Numbered from the stretch's first letter, positions 1 through 13,303 are shown. The stretch: 64,000 bases of DNA from Nymphaea colorata (GCF_008831285.2 NW_022204507.1:1178001-1242000), one strand, 5' to 3'. A program made the numbers and translations. Notes: a model not told the origin generated them from the sequence alone.

Positions 1-872
1 CCATTTAAAGCCTAAAGGGATGTGCTTCAAAATAGAGATAATTGTGAAAGTGAAATTTGTAGTCAACCAGTTTTAATATAATCAACTTGCCACAAAAACA
101 GGACTCAACGAATTGAAAAATATGTACAGTGGCCATGTTTTTTCAACGCGAGTCTTTGTTACCGACCCTTTTGGTTGTTCTTTCACTAATTTGGCATACG
201 AACTTGTTGGCATATGAATCATACGCTTCTTTTACCTAAAGAATTAATGGTGGCGACTTTCAAGGGGGAGGAAAAGAGGAAAAAGCAGCAAGCTTTTGAT
301 TCTATTACGGCTCAGCTTATCTCCTTCTGCTTCTGTCTCGGTTCTCTCTTCTTTCCACTATGGGTTATTACGAGCTATCACATTGATCAATTAAATCTCT
401 CTCAGACATAGACATTGCTCTACTATTAGTTCTGTTAAATATTTATGAAGTTCACTAACTTATTGTACTGCATTTTGGTATGGCCAGCCCCCACCGGAAA
501 TAACAATACTTATTATATATCCAGAATTCATTACAATGTCCTATAGTGTTTAGGTTTCCTGTATATATGAATCAAACTAGGAGTGAGATCTGCAGTAGAG
601 TCACCAAATAAGGAATTAACAGTAATCCACCTTATGTGTAAGAATAAAATTTAAAAAAGGTGGGGATGAAACTATCAGTAACTGCTACTACAAGGGCTAG
701 GTGTAGCAATGTTTCATACGGGGAGGAGCCATAAAAGGAAGGGCAGGATTATGACAGTGTAATGGAAAACAACATTGATGATTAACCTCAATCTGTATAT
801 TTTCTTGCAATTAGTTCAGAATAGCAACCTAAAGAGAAATATTGGTTGGTATAATGTGTCATGTTTGAGTAT
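1..872. other. Unassigned nuclear sequence left of the copia LTR
   Basis: No coding region, RNA gene or repeat that I recognise. The only open frame of note is a 65-codon one at 214-411, which has no recognisable motif and is likely chance. This is the nuclear flank into which the first copia element was inserted. Confidence 0.5.
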
Positions 873-1047
873 TGTTGAAATTAGAAAGTTTGGCTTTCAG
901 TGTGGTAGTCATTTGATTATTTAAAAGTTAGGGTTCTCTTTTGTCTTTTTACTATTTTAGTTGTCTTACTTTTGTAATAGCCCCAGCCATGCCCTAATCT
1001 CTCTTTAAGTAGAGATTAGAGCACGATATGAATTGAATCTCTTTTTC

Positions 1048-1095
<48 letters not shown>

Positions 1096-1119
1096 CTCCC
1101 CCTTCTCCATTACGCAACA
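873..1119 (+). repeat. 5' long terminal repeat of copia element 1
   Basis: It starts TGTTGAAATTAG and ends GCAACA, giving the TG...CA termini of LTRs, with the PBS immediately after. The length of 247 bp is typical of small copia LTRs. It contains a long (TC)n tract. The 3' partner was not found in the window. Confidence 0.75.
1049..1092. repeat. (TC)22 microsatellite inside the LTR
   Basis: An uninterrupted TC dinucleotide run lies close to the 3' end of the LTR. Confidence 0.95.
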
Positions 1120-1130
1120 TGGTATCAGAG
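1120..1130 (+). other. Retrotransposon primer-binding site
   Basis: TGGTATCAGAG directly abuts the LTR end. It is the standard copia PBS, complementary to the 3' end of plant initiator methionine tRNA, where minus-strand cDNA synthesis is primed. Confidence 0.9.
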
Positions 1131-1440
1131 TCACTGCTGGCGTGATCTTCTCAAGCTACTGGCGTGATCTTCTCTCGTCTTTCTTGTTGTATCTTCTCAG
1201 GCTGCTGCTTACGTGATCATCTCAGGCTGCTGCTGGCGTGATCACTGATTTCTCTCATCTTTCTTGCTGCGTGGAGGAGGACCTGATCTCGCCTATGTGG
1301 AAGGCGTGATCAGATCCTCAAGTGGAGTGTGTGGAGAAGGTTTTACGTGTTGTTCATGGATGTTGTTTAGAGTATTAAAGCAAAGTTGATATGTTGTTGT
1401 GTGGCTATGGTTTAAGGCATGATCAGAGGTTCTGGTGAAG

Positions 1441-1556
1441 CAGAATATATGCAGAATTTATCTACGCAAGACGTGGACTTGCTGTTTGAGAGTTGAGGCA
1501 GAATATATGCAGAACTTATCTACGCAAGACGTGGACTTGCTGTTTGAGAGTTGAGG
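1441..1556. repeat. 58-bp tandem duplication in copia 1 leader
   Basis: Two adjacent copies (1441-1498 and 1499-1556) differ at one base or so. A second, looser duplication of a CTTTCAGCAGAATATTTT unit follows at about 1600-1680. Both lie in the untranslated leader between PBS and gag. Confidence 0.9.
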
Positions 1557-1816
1557 TTGGGAATAGAAGAAGTAGCGGCAGACATTGTTTGTAAGGTTGT
1601 GCTTTCAGCAGAATATTTTCAGCAAGGTTTTCCTTTTTTTTTCTTGTGTGCTTTCAGCAGAATATTTTAAGCTAGGTTTTCCCTTTTTCCTTGTTGTTCG
1701 GGGTTGTGAAAGAAGCTTGTGCACATTTCTTGGTTTTGTTCATGACGTCTGCGTGAAGTTGCTGCATATTATTTTATCTTGGTATTCTCATTCTTAATTT
1801 CTTGTTGTGATTCATT

Positions 1817-2502
1817 ATGGCTGAGAACCACAAATCAGAGGGTGGTAACGATCATAAAGGGGTTGGAAATCCCTTCTCCTATGGATCTACGGTTAAATTA
1901 GATGGACACAACTATGAACTGTGGTCCAGGTCCTTTATGTTGTCAGTCAAAGGACATCAAAAGAGACACATAATTGAAGAGGATGAGCCTATTGACAAGT
2001 CAAGGAAGTACATAATCTGGGAAGAGGACGACAACATGGTTATGTTTTGGATTATGAATAGCGTCCAACCACAAATAGCTTCTACTATTACTATACTACT
2101 GCGAAGAAGATGTGGGAATTCCTTAGACAGACATATTCACAAGATAAGAATGTGAGTAAAATCCTTCAAGTTGAAGAAGAGTTGCACAACCTCCGACAGG
2201 GAAATCAGGACTTATCACAATACTTTACAATAGTTAAAGCTACCTATGAACGTCTGAAATTCTTGCATCCTCCATGCAAATCTTGTTATAAGTCACACTT
2301 TGAACCTACTATGGTTGCAAAGTTTCTTGCTGGTCTCTCTCCTGAGTATGATGCTGCTGAGGATCAGATGCTCACTGGAAGTGAAATTCCTGATCTCTCT
2401 GATGCATACAACAAACTTAGCTGTCTGGCTATTAGCTTGTCTCAACCAGCTGGTGTGACACCAGCTTCTGCTCTTGCTGTGGGGGGGTGGTCGTGGTCAT
2501 AG
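1817..2502 (+). pseudogene. copia 1 gag (capsid) with frameshift
   Basis: The first frame (from ATG 1817) has the plant copia N-terminal signature: FSYGSTVKLDGHNYELWS followed by a W-x-x-D/E type region. It then breaks and continues in another frame from about 2110 (MWEFLRQTYSQDKNVSKILQ) with the UBN2-like helical region. Known role: capsid protein packaging element RNA. A further frame change before the zinc knuckle at about 2480 lies in a run of seven G (GGGGGGG), a likely slippage or sequencing-error site. Non-functional as read. Confidence 0.8.
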
Positions 2503-4223
2503 CACCACCTATAGTACCAGAGGAAGAGGTATAGGTCATGGAACTGGGGGCCGTGGGAGGTTCCAATGCACTTATTGTGGAAAGATTGGACACTTAGAGG
2601 ATCGCTGTTGGGATAAACATGGTCGCCCATCCTCTTTGTCGCAGGGAAGAAATATGGTCACCAAACAAGGCAAGAGCCCTACTCACTCATCTATGGGCTC
2701 TGCACAGGCTGCCACTCCTACAATGGAGGACTCTTCGTCTAGTATAGCACCAGAGACAGTTACAGTTAGCATTGACAGAGATGAGTATGAGAAATTTTTA
2801 GCACACAAAGCGTCACAGGCTTCAGCTTCCACAGCGTTGACTGAGCGAGCCTTCTCAGTGGGTCCTTCCACGTCTGACTCAGGTACTTCATGGATTATTG
2901 ATTCAGGAGCATCAAGACATTTCTGCAGTAGACCTGGATCTTTCACTACTTTGCATAGATTTCCTCAGGCATGTCATGTCAAAATGGCAGATGGTAGAAT
3001 GTCATTTGTATTGGGTTATGGAGATGTGAAGCTTTCTCAGTCCATGACTATTCCAGATGTTTTATATGCTCCTGAATTTCCATCTCATTTACTCTCTGTT
3101 AAACTGTTGACTACTGATTTACACTGTCGCATTATTTTTGACCCTGGTTCATGCTCATTTCAAGACTTGCAAACTGGGAAGACGATTGGTAGCGGCTATG
3201 AAAAAGGGGCGTCTACATCCTGTCGGCTCCTATGGGTCTTGCTGCTACCTCTTCTACATTTGAGCCTACATTCTTCCAATGGCATCTTCGGCTTGGTCCT
3301 CCTTCAGCACCCAAGCTCTCTTTTCTCCTACCTAATCTTTCAGTTCCAGAGTCTTTTCAGTGTGTGGCTTGTCAACTTGGCAAGCACACACGTTGTAGTT
3401 TTCCTTCGAATCTTTGTTCTTCAAGTCAAGGGTTATTTGATCTTCTTCATGTTAATGTGTGGGGGCCTAGCAGGGTTGCTAGCCGAGCTAAGTTTAGGTA
3501 CTTTCTTGTCATTGTTGATGATTATTCTCGAGTCAATTGGGTATTCCTTTTGAAGGAAAGGTCTGAAGTAATTTGTATTATCAAAAACTTGGTTATTGAA
3601 ATAAAGACTCAATTTGGTTCTGTGGTTAAGTGTATTCGCACTGATAATGCTTTTGAGTTCAAATCATCTATCTTAATTACCTTTTGTGCTGAAAATGGTA
3701 TCTCTCCCCAATTTACATGTCCTCATACCTCACAACAGAATGGAGTTGCCGAACGAAAACATAGGCAACTTCTAACTGTTGCTCGTACCCTAATGCTTCA
3801 TAATCATGTACCTGCATACTTATGGGGTGATGCCATACACATGGCTTGTTACCAGACCAGTCGTTTGCCATCATCCTCCATTGACAACAAAGTACCGATT
3901 AAACTTGTTTATCCCAATCGAAGCATATTTTTCATTGCACCAAAAGTTTTTGGTTGTACCTGTTTTGTTCACATCCTTAGGCCTAAACGTGATAAACTTG
4001 CTGCTCAAGTCATTAAGTGTGTGTTCATTAGCTATCCTCGAAACCAAAAAGGGTACAAGTGCTTTGATCTGGTAACTCACAAAGAGTATATCAGTGCGGA
4101 TGTCACTTGTTTTGAGTCTCAGTCTTACTTTAGTCATACTTCTGTGTCATCTGAAATGCCATGTCCTATCCCTTTACCTATCCCTCCTGTCCCGTTGCAA
4201 TCTTTTCCATCTCCCACTCTGAT
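2474..4223 (+). pseudogene. copia 1 zinc knuckle, protease and integrase
   Basis: In order: CCHC knuckle CTYCGKIGHLEDRC (about 2567-2608); aspartic protease site IIDSGASRHFC with D at about 2900; GAG-pre-integrase domain with the WHLRLG and CVACQLGKH motifs in the 3232 frame; integrase core with CIRTDNAFEF (second acid) and QNGVAERKHR (third acid); then the WGDA...FGC...F linker. The first integrase acid, normally D in an HxDVWGP motif, reads N here (HVNVWGP, codon 3454-3456). A frameshift separates the protease frame (ends 3553) from the integrase frame (starts about 3232). The product would be catalytically dead even without the truncation. Confidence 0.85.
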
Positions 4224-4403
4224 CACAATAGGGGTTTGAAAGAAGCTGATTTATTTATTAGTAAAGCCGAAGTCAACGAAGGTGTTATCGTCAAAAGGTT
4301 AAAACCGCGAGCTCGGGGACGTAGTTACCCAATAAAAAGACCCACCTGTCATATAACTATTGTATTGAGCGAAAGACCTAACTTCAATTTAAAAAATATT
4401 TGA
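4224..4403 (+). pseudogene. rpl22: Plastid ribosomal protein L22, C-terminal fragment
   Basis: The frame from CAC 4224 reads HNRGLKEADLFISKAEVNEG and then the conserved KRLKPRARGRSYPIKR block, ending at the stop 4401-4403. This is the C-terminal third of large-subunit protein uL22. Everything upstream of HNRG is missing and replaced, in frame by chance, by copia sequence. The 5' end therefore marks the left plastid/nuclear junction within a few bases of 4224. Confidence 0.92.
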
Positions 4404-4452
4404 TTTTCAAAACATGACTTTTAGTTTAGAAAGAGAATATTGGTAGGTAGAT

Positions 4453-5110
4453 ATGGGACAGAAAATAAATCCACTTGGTTTCAGACTTGGTACAACCCAA
4501 AGTCATCGTTCCTTTTGGTTCGCACAACCAAAAAATTATTCCAAAGGTCTCCAGGAAGATGAAAAAATACGGGATTGTATCAAGAATTATGTACAAAAAC
4601 ATATGAGAATATCCTCAGGTTTTGAAGGAATTGCACGTATAGATATTAAAAAAAGAATCGATTTGATCCAAGTCATAATTCATATTGGATTCGCCAATAT
4701 GTTAATAGAGGGTCGAGCCCGAGGAATCGAAGAATTACATACTAATGTACAAAAAAGCTTTCATTCTGTGAACCGAAGACTCAACATTGCTATCGCAAGA
4801 GTTGCAAGACCTTACGGGCAACCTAATATTCTTGCAGAATATATCGCTCTGCAATTAAAGAATAGAGTTTCCTTTTAGAAAGGCAATGAAAAAAGCTATT
4901 GAATTAGCTGATCAAGCGGATGCAAAGGGAATTCAGGTACAAATTGCAGGACGTCTCAATGGAAACGAAATTGCCCGCGTTGAATGGATTAGAGAAGGTA
5001 GGGTTCCCCTACAGACCATTCGAGTGAAAATTGATTATTGTTCCTATCCAGTTCGAACTATCTATGGAGTATTAGGGATAAAAATTTGGATATTTTTGGA
5101 TGAAGAGTAA
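4453..5110 (+). pseudogene. rps3: Plastid ribosomal protein S3, one frameshift
   Basis: [20 protein letters not shown] opens the gene, and the C-terminus [15 protein letters not shown] ends it at 5110. Total length fits the usual 218 or so residues. An extra T in the run 4873-4876 (after KNRVSF) shifts the frame and creates an immediate TAG. The rest continues as [20 protein letters not shown] in the new frame. Known role: uS3 of the small subunit, at the mRNA entry channel. It sits 49 bp after rpl22 as in plastomes. Confidence 0.95.
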
Positions 5111-5266
5111 TGGCTCCTTTTCTTGCGATTCTATTCATGGATACTTATCCATGGACAGGGCAAAAAACTCAATTTAGTTTAGGTCTTTTTCCGTTTAGTC
5201 AAAACGGATCAATTATATATGTTTGAATAACAATTCGATTTACCACTTTGATATGATAGAATTGCT

Positions 5267-6462
5267 ATGCTTAGTGTGTGACTCGTTGGGACTAAAAGAA
5301 AGAATTGGACCCTATCTAATATAAATATAAATTAATAACCAGCTCATTGCTTCGTATTCTCAAGATCCAAGGAATCGGTCATTATATGAGATAATAATCA
5401 TATATTTGTAGCAACTGAAATCCTTTTTCAATAAAGTAAAAATGAATCTTGATTGATTGTGTAAGTTGTGAAACCAAAATAGAGGGATGCGGATGAATGG
5501 AAGGATGAGAGAAAGAGAGAAGGGGAAAAGAAATGATATATTATTCCAATATGTATGGTCTATGAATCATCTTAGAAAGGGCAATGTGATAAGGCATCAT
5601 ATACTATAATATAATTCAATTCATCTATAATTGAGATAGATTTCAAAAAATAAAGAGCATTGAGTCGATAGAGAATGAGGAGATTGACTCAGGGACAGAT
5701 TAAATTAGAAGCTCCATTGCAGAATTCAGACCTCGACATTAATGGAGGGGAAGCTATGGGAACGACGGAACCTGTGACTGCGGAGGATTCGATTGAAAAC
5801 GAATCCTAATGATTCACTAGACGGGATGGCGGAACGCGCCGGGAACGAACTGATTTCTTCGAAGAGGTTATGGAGCGACCCTATGAATAAAGCAGATAAA
5901 TATAAAAGAGTAAATATTCGCCCGTGAAATTTCATCCATTAAATAATCCTAATATTATTTATTGTTTATTTATCGTTTCATTCGCGAGGAGCTGGATGAG
6001 AAGAAACTCTCATGTCCGGTTCTGTAGTAGAGATGGAATTGAGACACTACCATCAACTATAACCCCAAAAGAACCAGGTTTCATAAACAACATAGAGGAA
6101 GAATGAAAGGAGTATCTTATCGGGGCAATCGTATTTGTTTCGGTAAATATGCGCTTCAGGCACTTGAACCCGCTTGGATCACATCTAGACAAATAGAAGC
6201 AGGGCGCCGCGCAATGACACGATATGCCCGTCGTGGCGGAAAAATATGGGTACGTATATTCCCCGACAAACCCGTTACACTAAGACCCGCGGAAACACGT
6301 ATGGGTTCGGGGAAGGGATCTCCTGAATATTGGGTATCCGTCGTTAAACCGGATCGAATACTTTATGAAATGGGCGGAGTATCAGAAACCGTAGCCAGAG
6401 CCGCTATGGAAATAGCGGCGCGCAAAATGCCTATACGAACAAAATTCGTTATTGCGGAATAG
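5267..6462 (+). CDS. rpl16: Plastid ribosomal protein L16, two exons with group II intron
   Basis: Exon 1 is the nine bases ATGCTTAGT (5267-5275). The intron starts GTGTGACTCG at 5276 and ends before CCC at 6064. Exon 2 (6064-6462) gives [16 protein letters not shown] and ends KFVIAE. The joined product is 135 aa, the family length, with no break. Intron domain V is visible at about 5989-6022 (GAGCTGGATGAG...CATGTCCGGTTC). Known role: uL16, at the peptidyl-transferase region of the large subunit. Coding potential is intact, but splicing would not occur in the nucleus. Confidence 0.93.
5276..6063 (+). other. rpl16 group II intron
   Basis: The 788-bp intron has a GTGYG 5' end and a domain V hairpin near its 3' end. 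The small 60-70 codon frames inside it are chance. Its presence shows the segment moved as DNA rather than as spliced RNA. Confidence 0.9.
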
Positions 6463-6594
6463 GGATATCGGACCAAAGGGATATTTATGAATGATGAAAA
6501 ATATAATCTATAATCGCTGGTTTACTTATTTTTGGACAGAAAATTTTCTTTTCCCCCTCGCCTCTTGCGTTGAAAGAACTCAAATAAAAGAAAG

Positions 6595-6963
6595 ATTATT
6601 CAACCTCAGACCTTTTTGAATGTAGCGGACAACAGCAGAGCTCGAAAATTGATGTGTATTCGAATCATAGGAGCTAGTAATTACCGATATGCTCATATCG
6701 GTGACGTTATTGTTGCTGTAATCAAAGAAGCAGTGCCAAATATGCCCCTGGAAAGATCAGAAGTAATCAGAGCTGTAATTGTACGTACATGTAAAGAACT
6801 CAAGCGCGACAACGGTATGATAATCCGGTATGATGACAATGCAGCAGTTGTCATTGATCAAGAAGGAAATCCAAAAGGCACCCGAGTTTTTGGTTCGATT
6901 GCTCGTGAATTGAGACAGATAAATTTCACTAAGATAGTCTCATTAGCTCCCGAAGTATTATAA
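6595..6963 (+). pseudogene. rpl14: Plastid ribosomal protein L14, start codon lost
   Basis: The reading frame is open through [14 protein letters not shown]... to IVSLAPEVL and the stop at 6961-6963. The codon where the family starts (ATG followed by IQPQT) reads ATT at 6595-6597. The next in-frame ATG (6616) would remove the first seven residues. Known role: uL14 of the large subunit. Otherwise full length, with a few substitutions such as SRARK where SGARE is usual. Confidence 0.9.
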
Positions 6964-7114
6964 ATAATGAACGCTAGTAGACGAGACAATGGGTAGTAGG
7001 GTCTTTGAAATGTATCAATTAGTAGATTATGTCTCAGGCATATACCTTTAATGAAAAATAAAAAAAGAAACATGTTGATTATATCAAAGCAAAAAAAAAA
7101 AATGATAGTTCGTC

Positions 7115-7513
7115 ATGGGTAGAGACACTATTGCCGATATAATAACTTATATAAGAAATGCTGACATGGATAAAAAAGGAACAGTTCGAATACCATCCAC
7201 TAATATTACCGAAAACATTGTGAAAATACTTCTACGAGAGGGTTTTATCGAAAATGTTAGGAAGCACCGGGAAAACAACAAGGATTTCTTGGTTTTAACC
7301 CTACGACATAGAAGAAATAGGAAAAGAGCACATAGAAATATTTTAAAGCGTATCAGCAGACCAGGTCTGCGAATCTATTCCAACTCTCAACGAATTCCTA
7401 GGATTTCAGGCGGGATAGGGGTTGTAATTCTTTCTACTTCTAGGGGTATAATGACAGATCGAGAAGCTCGACTAGAAAGAATTGGAGGAGAAATTTTGTT
7501 TTATATATGGTGA
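7115..7513 (+). CDS. rps8: Plastid ribosomal protein S8
   Basis: [18 protein letters not shown] starts the protein. It ends GGEILFYIW at 7513, 132 aa, the usual plastid length, with the C-terminal block [11 protein letters not shown]. No break. Known role: uS8, a primary 16S rRNA binder in the 30S central domain. It lies between rpl14 and infA as in plastomes. Confidence 0.95.
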   Translation: MGRDTIADIITYIRNADMDKKGTVRIPSTNITENIVKILLREGFIENVRKHRENNKDFLVLTLRHRRNRKRAHRNILKRISRPGLRIYSNSQRIPRISGGIGVVILSTSRGIMTDREARLERIGGEILFYIW

Positions 7514-7634
7514 GGTGATCCATCTGGTATACGAATTTGATACGTAACTTCCTATTTATGAAAAAGAGAGTAGAGGTGGGTTGTCTAATGTCACTCCTCC
7601 TACATTAGTTAATACTTCAAGGAGGTTACCTGGA

Positions 7635-7868
7635 ATGAAAGAACAAAAATTGATCCATGAAGGTTTAATTACTGAATCACTTCCCAATGGCATGTTCTGG
7701 GTTCGCTTAGATAACGAAGACCTGGTTCTAGGTTATGTTTCAGGGCGGATACGACGTAGTTTTATACAAATACTACCAGGAGATAGAGTAAAAATAGAAG
7801 TCAGCCGTTATGATTCAACAAGGGGACGTATAATTTATAGACTTCGCAATAAAGACTCAAACGATTAG
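7635..7868 (+). CDS. infA: Plastid translation initiation factor IF-1
   Basis: The frame is open from 7581, but the family start is [14 protein letters not shown] at 7635, giving 77 aa and ending RLRNKDSND. It has the OB-fold S1-like pattern ([19 protein letters not shown]) of IF-1. Intact here, whereas infA is lost or a pseudogene in many angiosperm plastomes, especially rosids. The donor plastome therefore belonged to a lineage that retains it. Confidence 0.93.
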   Translation: MKEQKLIHEGLITESLPNGMFWVRLDNEDLVLGYVSGRIRRSFIQILPGDRVKIEVSRYDSTRGRIIYRLRNKDSND

Positions 7869-7984
7869 GTATTTAAATTTTCATGGGGATAAATTTTAAG
7901 GCTCAAACACTAACTTAAGGTGAATTAAAGAAAAGAGACTTATTTTCTTTCAAAGAGTAGATTCAGAATTAAGGAACAACAAAT

Positions 7985-8098
7985 ATGAAAATAAGAGCTT
8001 CTGTTCATAAGATTTGTGAAAAATGTCGACTGATCCGTAGGCGAGGACGAATTATAGTAATTTGTTCTAATCCGAAACATAAACAGAGACAGGGATAA
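7985..8098 (+). CDS. rpl36: Plastid ribosomal protein L36
   Basis: A 37-codon gene beginning [20 protein letters not shown] and ending HKQRQG. The zinc-ribbon cysteines and histidine (C-x2-C...C...H) are all present. It lies 116 bp after infA and 128 bp before rps11, as in plastomes. Intact. Confidence 0.95.
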   Translation: MKIRASVHKICEKCRLIRRRGRIIVICSNPKHKQRQG

Positions 8099-8226
8099 TA
8101 TTTATAAAAAAAAAGAACTTCACTTTCTAAGAGACCTAATGTACAAATAAATAAAGAATTTGTTTTCACATGAAATGGATATATCCGTATATCTCTGACT
8201 CATATTTATGAGATGGCAAATAGAAT

Positions 8227-8643
8227 ATGACAAAACCTATACCAAGAATTGGTTCACGTAGAAATAGCCATATTAGTTCACGTAAGAGTGGGTGTAGAAC
8301 ACCAATAGGAGTTATTCATGTTCAAGCGAGTTTCAACAATACTATTGTTACTGTTACAGACCCACAAGGTCGGGTCGTTTCTTGGTCTTCTGCGGGTACC
8401 TGTGGATTCAAGGGCACAAGAAGGGGTACCCCATTTGTTGCTCAAACCGCAGCAGGAAATGCTATTCGTGCGGTAGTAGACCAGGGTATGCAACGAGCAG
8501 AAGTCATGATAAAGGGTCCCGGTCTCGAGAGAGATGCAGCATTACGAGCGATTCGTAGAAGTGGTATACTATTAAATTTTGTACGTGACGTAACCCCTAT
8601 GCCGCATAATGGATGTAGACCGCCAAAAAAAAGGTGCGTTTAG
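8227..8643 (+). CDS. rps11: Plastid ribosomal protein S11
   Basis: 138 aa starting [20 protein letters not shown] and ending [15 protein letters not shown], the usual plastid length and C-terminus. Known role: uS11, on the 30S platform at the E-site mRNA path. No frameshift. rpoA follows after 75 bp, as in plastomes. Confidence 0.96.
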   Translation: MTKPIPRIGSRRNSHISSRKSGCRTPIGVIHVQASFNNTIVTVTDPQGRVVSWSSAGTCGFKGTRRGTPFVAQTAAGNAIRAVVDQGMQRAEVMIKGPGLERDAALRAIRRSGILLNFVRDVTPMPHNGCRPPKKRCV

Positions 8644-8718
8644 AAATAAAAATGGAAAAGATTCCAATCCAAGAGAAATAAATAATTAAATGATCTCATC
8701 AAATAATATTATATTAGT

Positions 8719-9745
8719 ATGGTTCGGGAGGAAGTACCAGTATCCACTTGGACGCTGCAGTGGAAGTGTGTTGAATCAAGAGCAGACAGCAAATGCCTTT
8801 ATTATGGTCGTTTCGTTTTATCCCCACTTATGAAGGGTCAAGCCGATACAATCGGTATCGCGATGCGAAGGGCTTTACTTGGAGAACTAGAAGGAACATG
8901 TATTACGCGCGCAAAATCTGATAAGGTACCACATGAATATTCTACGATAGTAGGTATTGAAGAATCAGTCCATGAAATTTTAATGAATTTGAAAAAAATT
9001 GTATTTAGAAGTGATCTGTACGGAACTCTCGACGCATCTATCTATGTCAGGGGCCCTAGACACGTAACTGCTCAAGATATCATCTCACCACCTTCTGTAG
9101 AAATAGTTGATACTACACAGCATATAGCTGTCCTAACGGAACCGGTTGTTTTTTTGCATTGAATTAAAAATTGAGAGGGGTCGTGGATATTGTACGAGAA
9201 CCCCAAATAACTATCAAGACGGAAGCTATCCTATAGATGCTGTATCCATGCCTGTTCGAAATGCGAATCATAGTATTCATTCTTATGGGAATGGGAATGA
9301 GAAACAAGAGATACTTTTTCTTGAAATATGGACGAATGGAAGTTTAACTCCTAAGGAAGCGCTTTATGAAGCTTCTCGTAATTTGATCGATTTATTTATT
9401 CCTTTTTTACATGCGGAGGAACAGGACATAAATAGAAATATGGAGGACAATAAAAAAAGGGCTAGTGTGCCCTTTTTTACCTTTGATGATGGATTGGATA
9501 ATATGAAAAGAGAAATCATATTGAAACGTATTTTTATTGATCAATTAGAATTGCCTCCTAGGACTTATAACTGTCTCAAAAGGTCTAATATACATACATT
9601 GCTGGACCTTTTGAGTAAAAGTCAAGAAGATCTTATGAGAATTGAGCATTTTCGCGTAGAAGACGTAAAACAAATATTCGACATTCTACAGAAGGGTTTC
9701 ACAATCGACTTGCTTAAAAATTCAACTCAGTTTGAATCCCGTTGA
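8719..9745 (+). pseudogene. rpoA: Plastid-encoded RNA polymerase alpha subunit, frameshifted
   Basis: Residues 1 to about 145 ([20 protein letters not shown]..., including the assembly-domain block [19 protein letters not shown]) are in one frame. After LTEPVVF the frame shifts at the T-run 9149-9155 and continues [12 protein letters not shown]... to the C-terminal domain ([19 protein letters not shown]). It stops at 9743-9745. Total length fits a roughly 340-aa alpha subunit plus one extra base. Known role: PEP polymerase assembly in plastids. Broken here by a single homopolymer insertion. Confidence 0.95.
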
Positions 9746-9915
9746 AATTTTTTTTTCATTTCGAATGAAAGCACGAAATGAAAAAATTATAAATGAAAGA
9801 CTATTTATTAACTAGAAAATAATGAAATAAAATTTCTATTATTTTCTTATCTTTATCTTATTTCTTATTTTTTATAACTAAACTAACTATAAAATCATAC
9901 TATAATTATTCTTCC

Positions 9916-9969
9916 TATATATTACAAATTATTATTCAATTCGAATTGAATAATAATTTGTAATATATA
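9916..9969. terminator. Perfect 54-bp palindrome between rpoA and petD 3' ends
   Basis: 27-base arms are exactly complementary with no loop (centre TTCGAA at 9940-9945). It sits between two genes that converge (rpoA on +, petD on -), where a 3'-end-stabilising hairpin is expected for both plastid transcripts. Confidence 0.75.
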
Positions 9970-10158
9970 ATCAATATACACACTAAAATATACACACTAA
10001 CGAAAAAAGAAGAAACAAAAACAAAGTCTGTTTTGAATCTTCAGCATAGTCTGTATTCGTGGATTCTTCAGAATAGATCTATAATCAAATGAAAGAGATG
10101 TATCTAGGAGGATAAACTTTGAAGTATGCCTAACTAGATACATACGTAATATCCCGCC

Positions 10159-11308
<1,150 letters not shown>

Positions 11309-11513
11309 AATCCATCCTCACCTCCGAGAATCCACTTCAACTGTTCGTATCAAATAAAAAATACTTCGTGGTTGAAGGGAAATATCCAAATAACATGTCT
11401 TATTCTTTTCAATAATCCATATTTATAGCAATGAAATACAAATACTATTTTTTTTGTTCCTACCCAAACAATATATTATATGATCTATTACAAATACCTA
11501 TGCTCTGTCTTCT

Positions 11514-12960
<1,447 letters not shown>

Positions 12961-13088
12961 ATTCCGGAAATACCGAAACAAAAGAATTCCGCGGTCGAAC
13001 TACCAAACAGAATGAGATGACCTAGAAATCCGAATCCTAAGTGATTCCTTTTTTTATTGAAAGTTAGGACTTATCCGTTCTTCTGGAC

Positions 13089-13303
13089 CTAACTTAATGA
13101 AATACCATCCAGTAAAACGGAAGAATTATAAATCTCCAAAATAATAGATAGGAATACTGAGCCATTGCGACACCCATAAGGGGTGTAGTTCCCCATCCAG
13201 GGGCTACTTTACCATATTCCGAATTCAATGGTTTTAATAAATCGCCTACAATAGTCCGTCTTGGCCCAGATCTGGAACTACCCTCAATGGTTTGTGTAGC
13301 CAT
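13089..13303 (-). pseudogene. psbH: Photosystem II protein H, 7-bp deletion
   Basis: Starts [20 protein letters not shown] at 13303 and is normal through [10 protein letters not shown]. It then loses seven bases (CTATTTG) so that the remaining helix is read out of frame, stopping at 13094. The original frame would end at 13089 with 73 codons. Known role: phosphoprotein of PSII with one membrane helix, needed for assembly. The helix is destroyed here. Confidence 0.9.

Larger units (their letters stand above)
873..4223 (+). mobile_element. Ty1/copia retrotransposon 1, 3' truncated at plastid DNA
   Basis: Seen: a TG...CA bounded 5' LTR (873-1119), a primer-binding site complementary to initiator-Met tRNA directly after it, a long leader, then gag, zinc knuckle, protease, GAG-pre-integrase and integrase in the protease-integrase order typical of copia elements. 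The reading frame stops being retrotransposon at about 4223, where plastid rpl22 sequence begins. No reverse transcriptase, RNase H or 3' LTR follows, so the target-site duplication cannot be checked. Frameshifts near 2110-2150, 2474-2502 and 3232-3553 show decay or sequence errors. Inferred: a dead element truncated by the plastid insertion, or a chimeric assembly join. Confidence 0.88.

Noticed and set aside
1024-1110. CRISPR-like or satellite repeat
   Set aside because: It is a simple TC dinucleotide tract in an LTR, with no spacer structure.
5726-6106. Short frames inside the rpl16 intron
   Set aside because: They overlap conserved group II intron structure (domain V) and have no maturase motifs.
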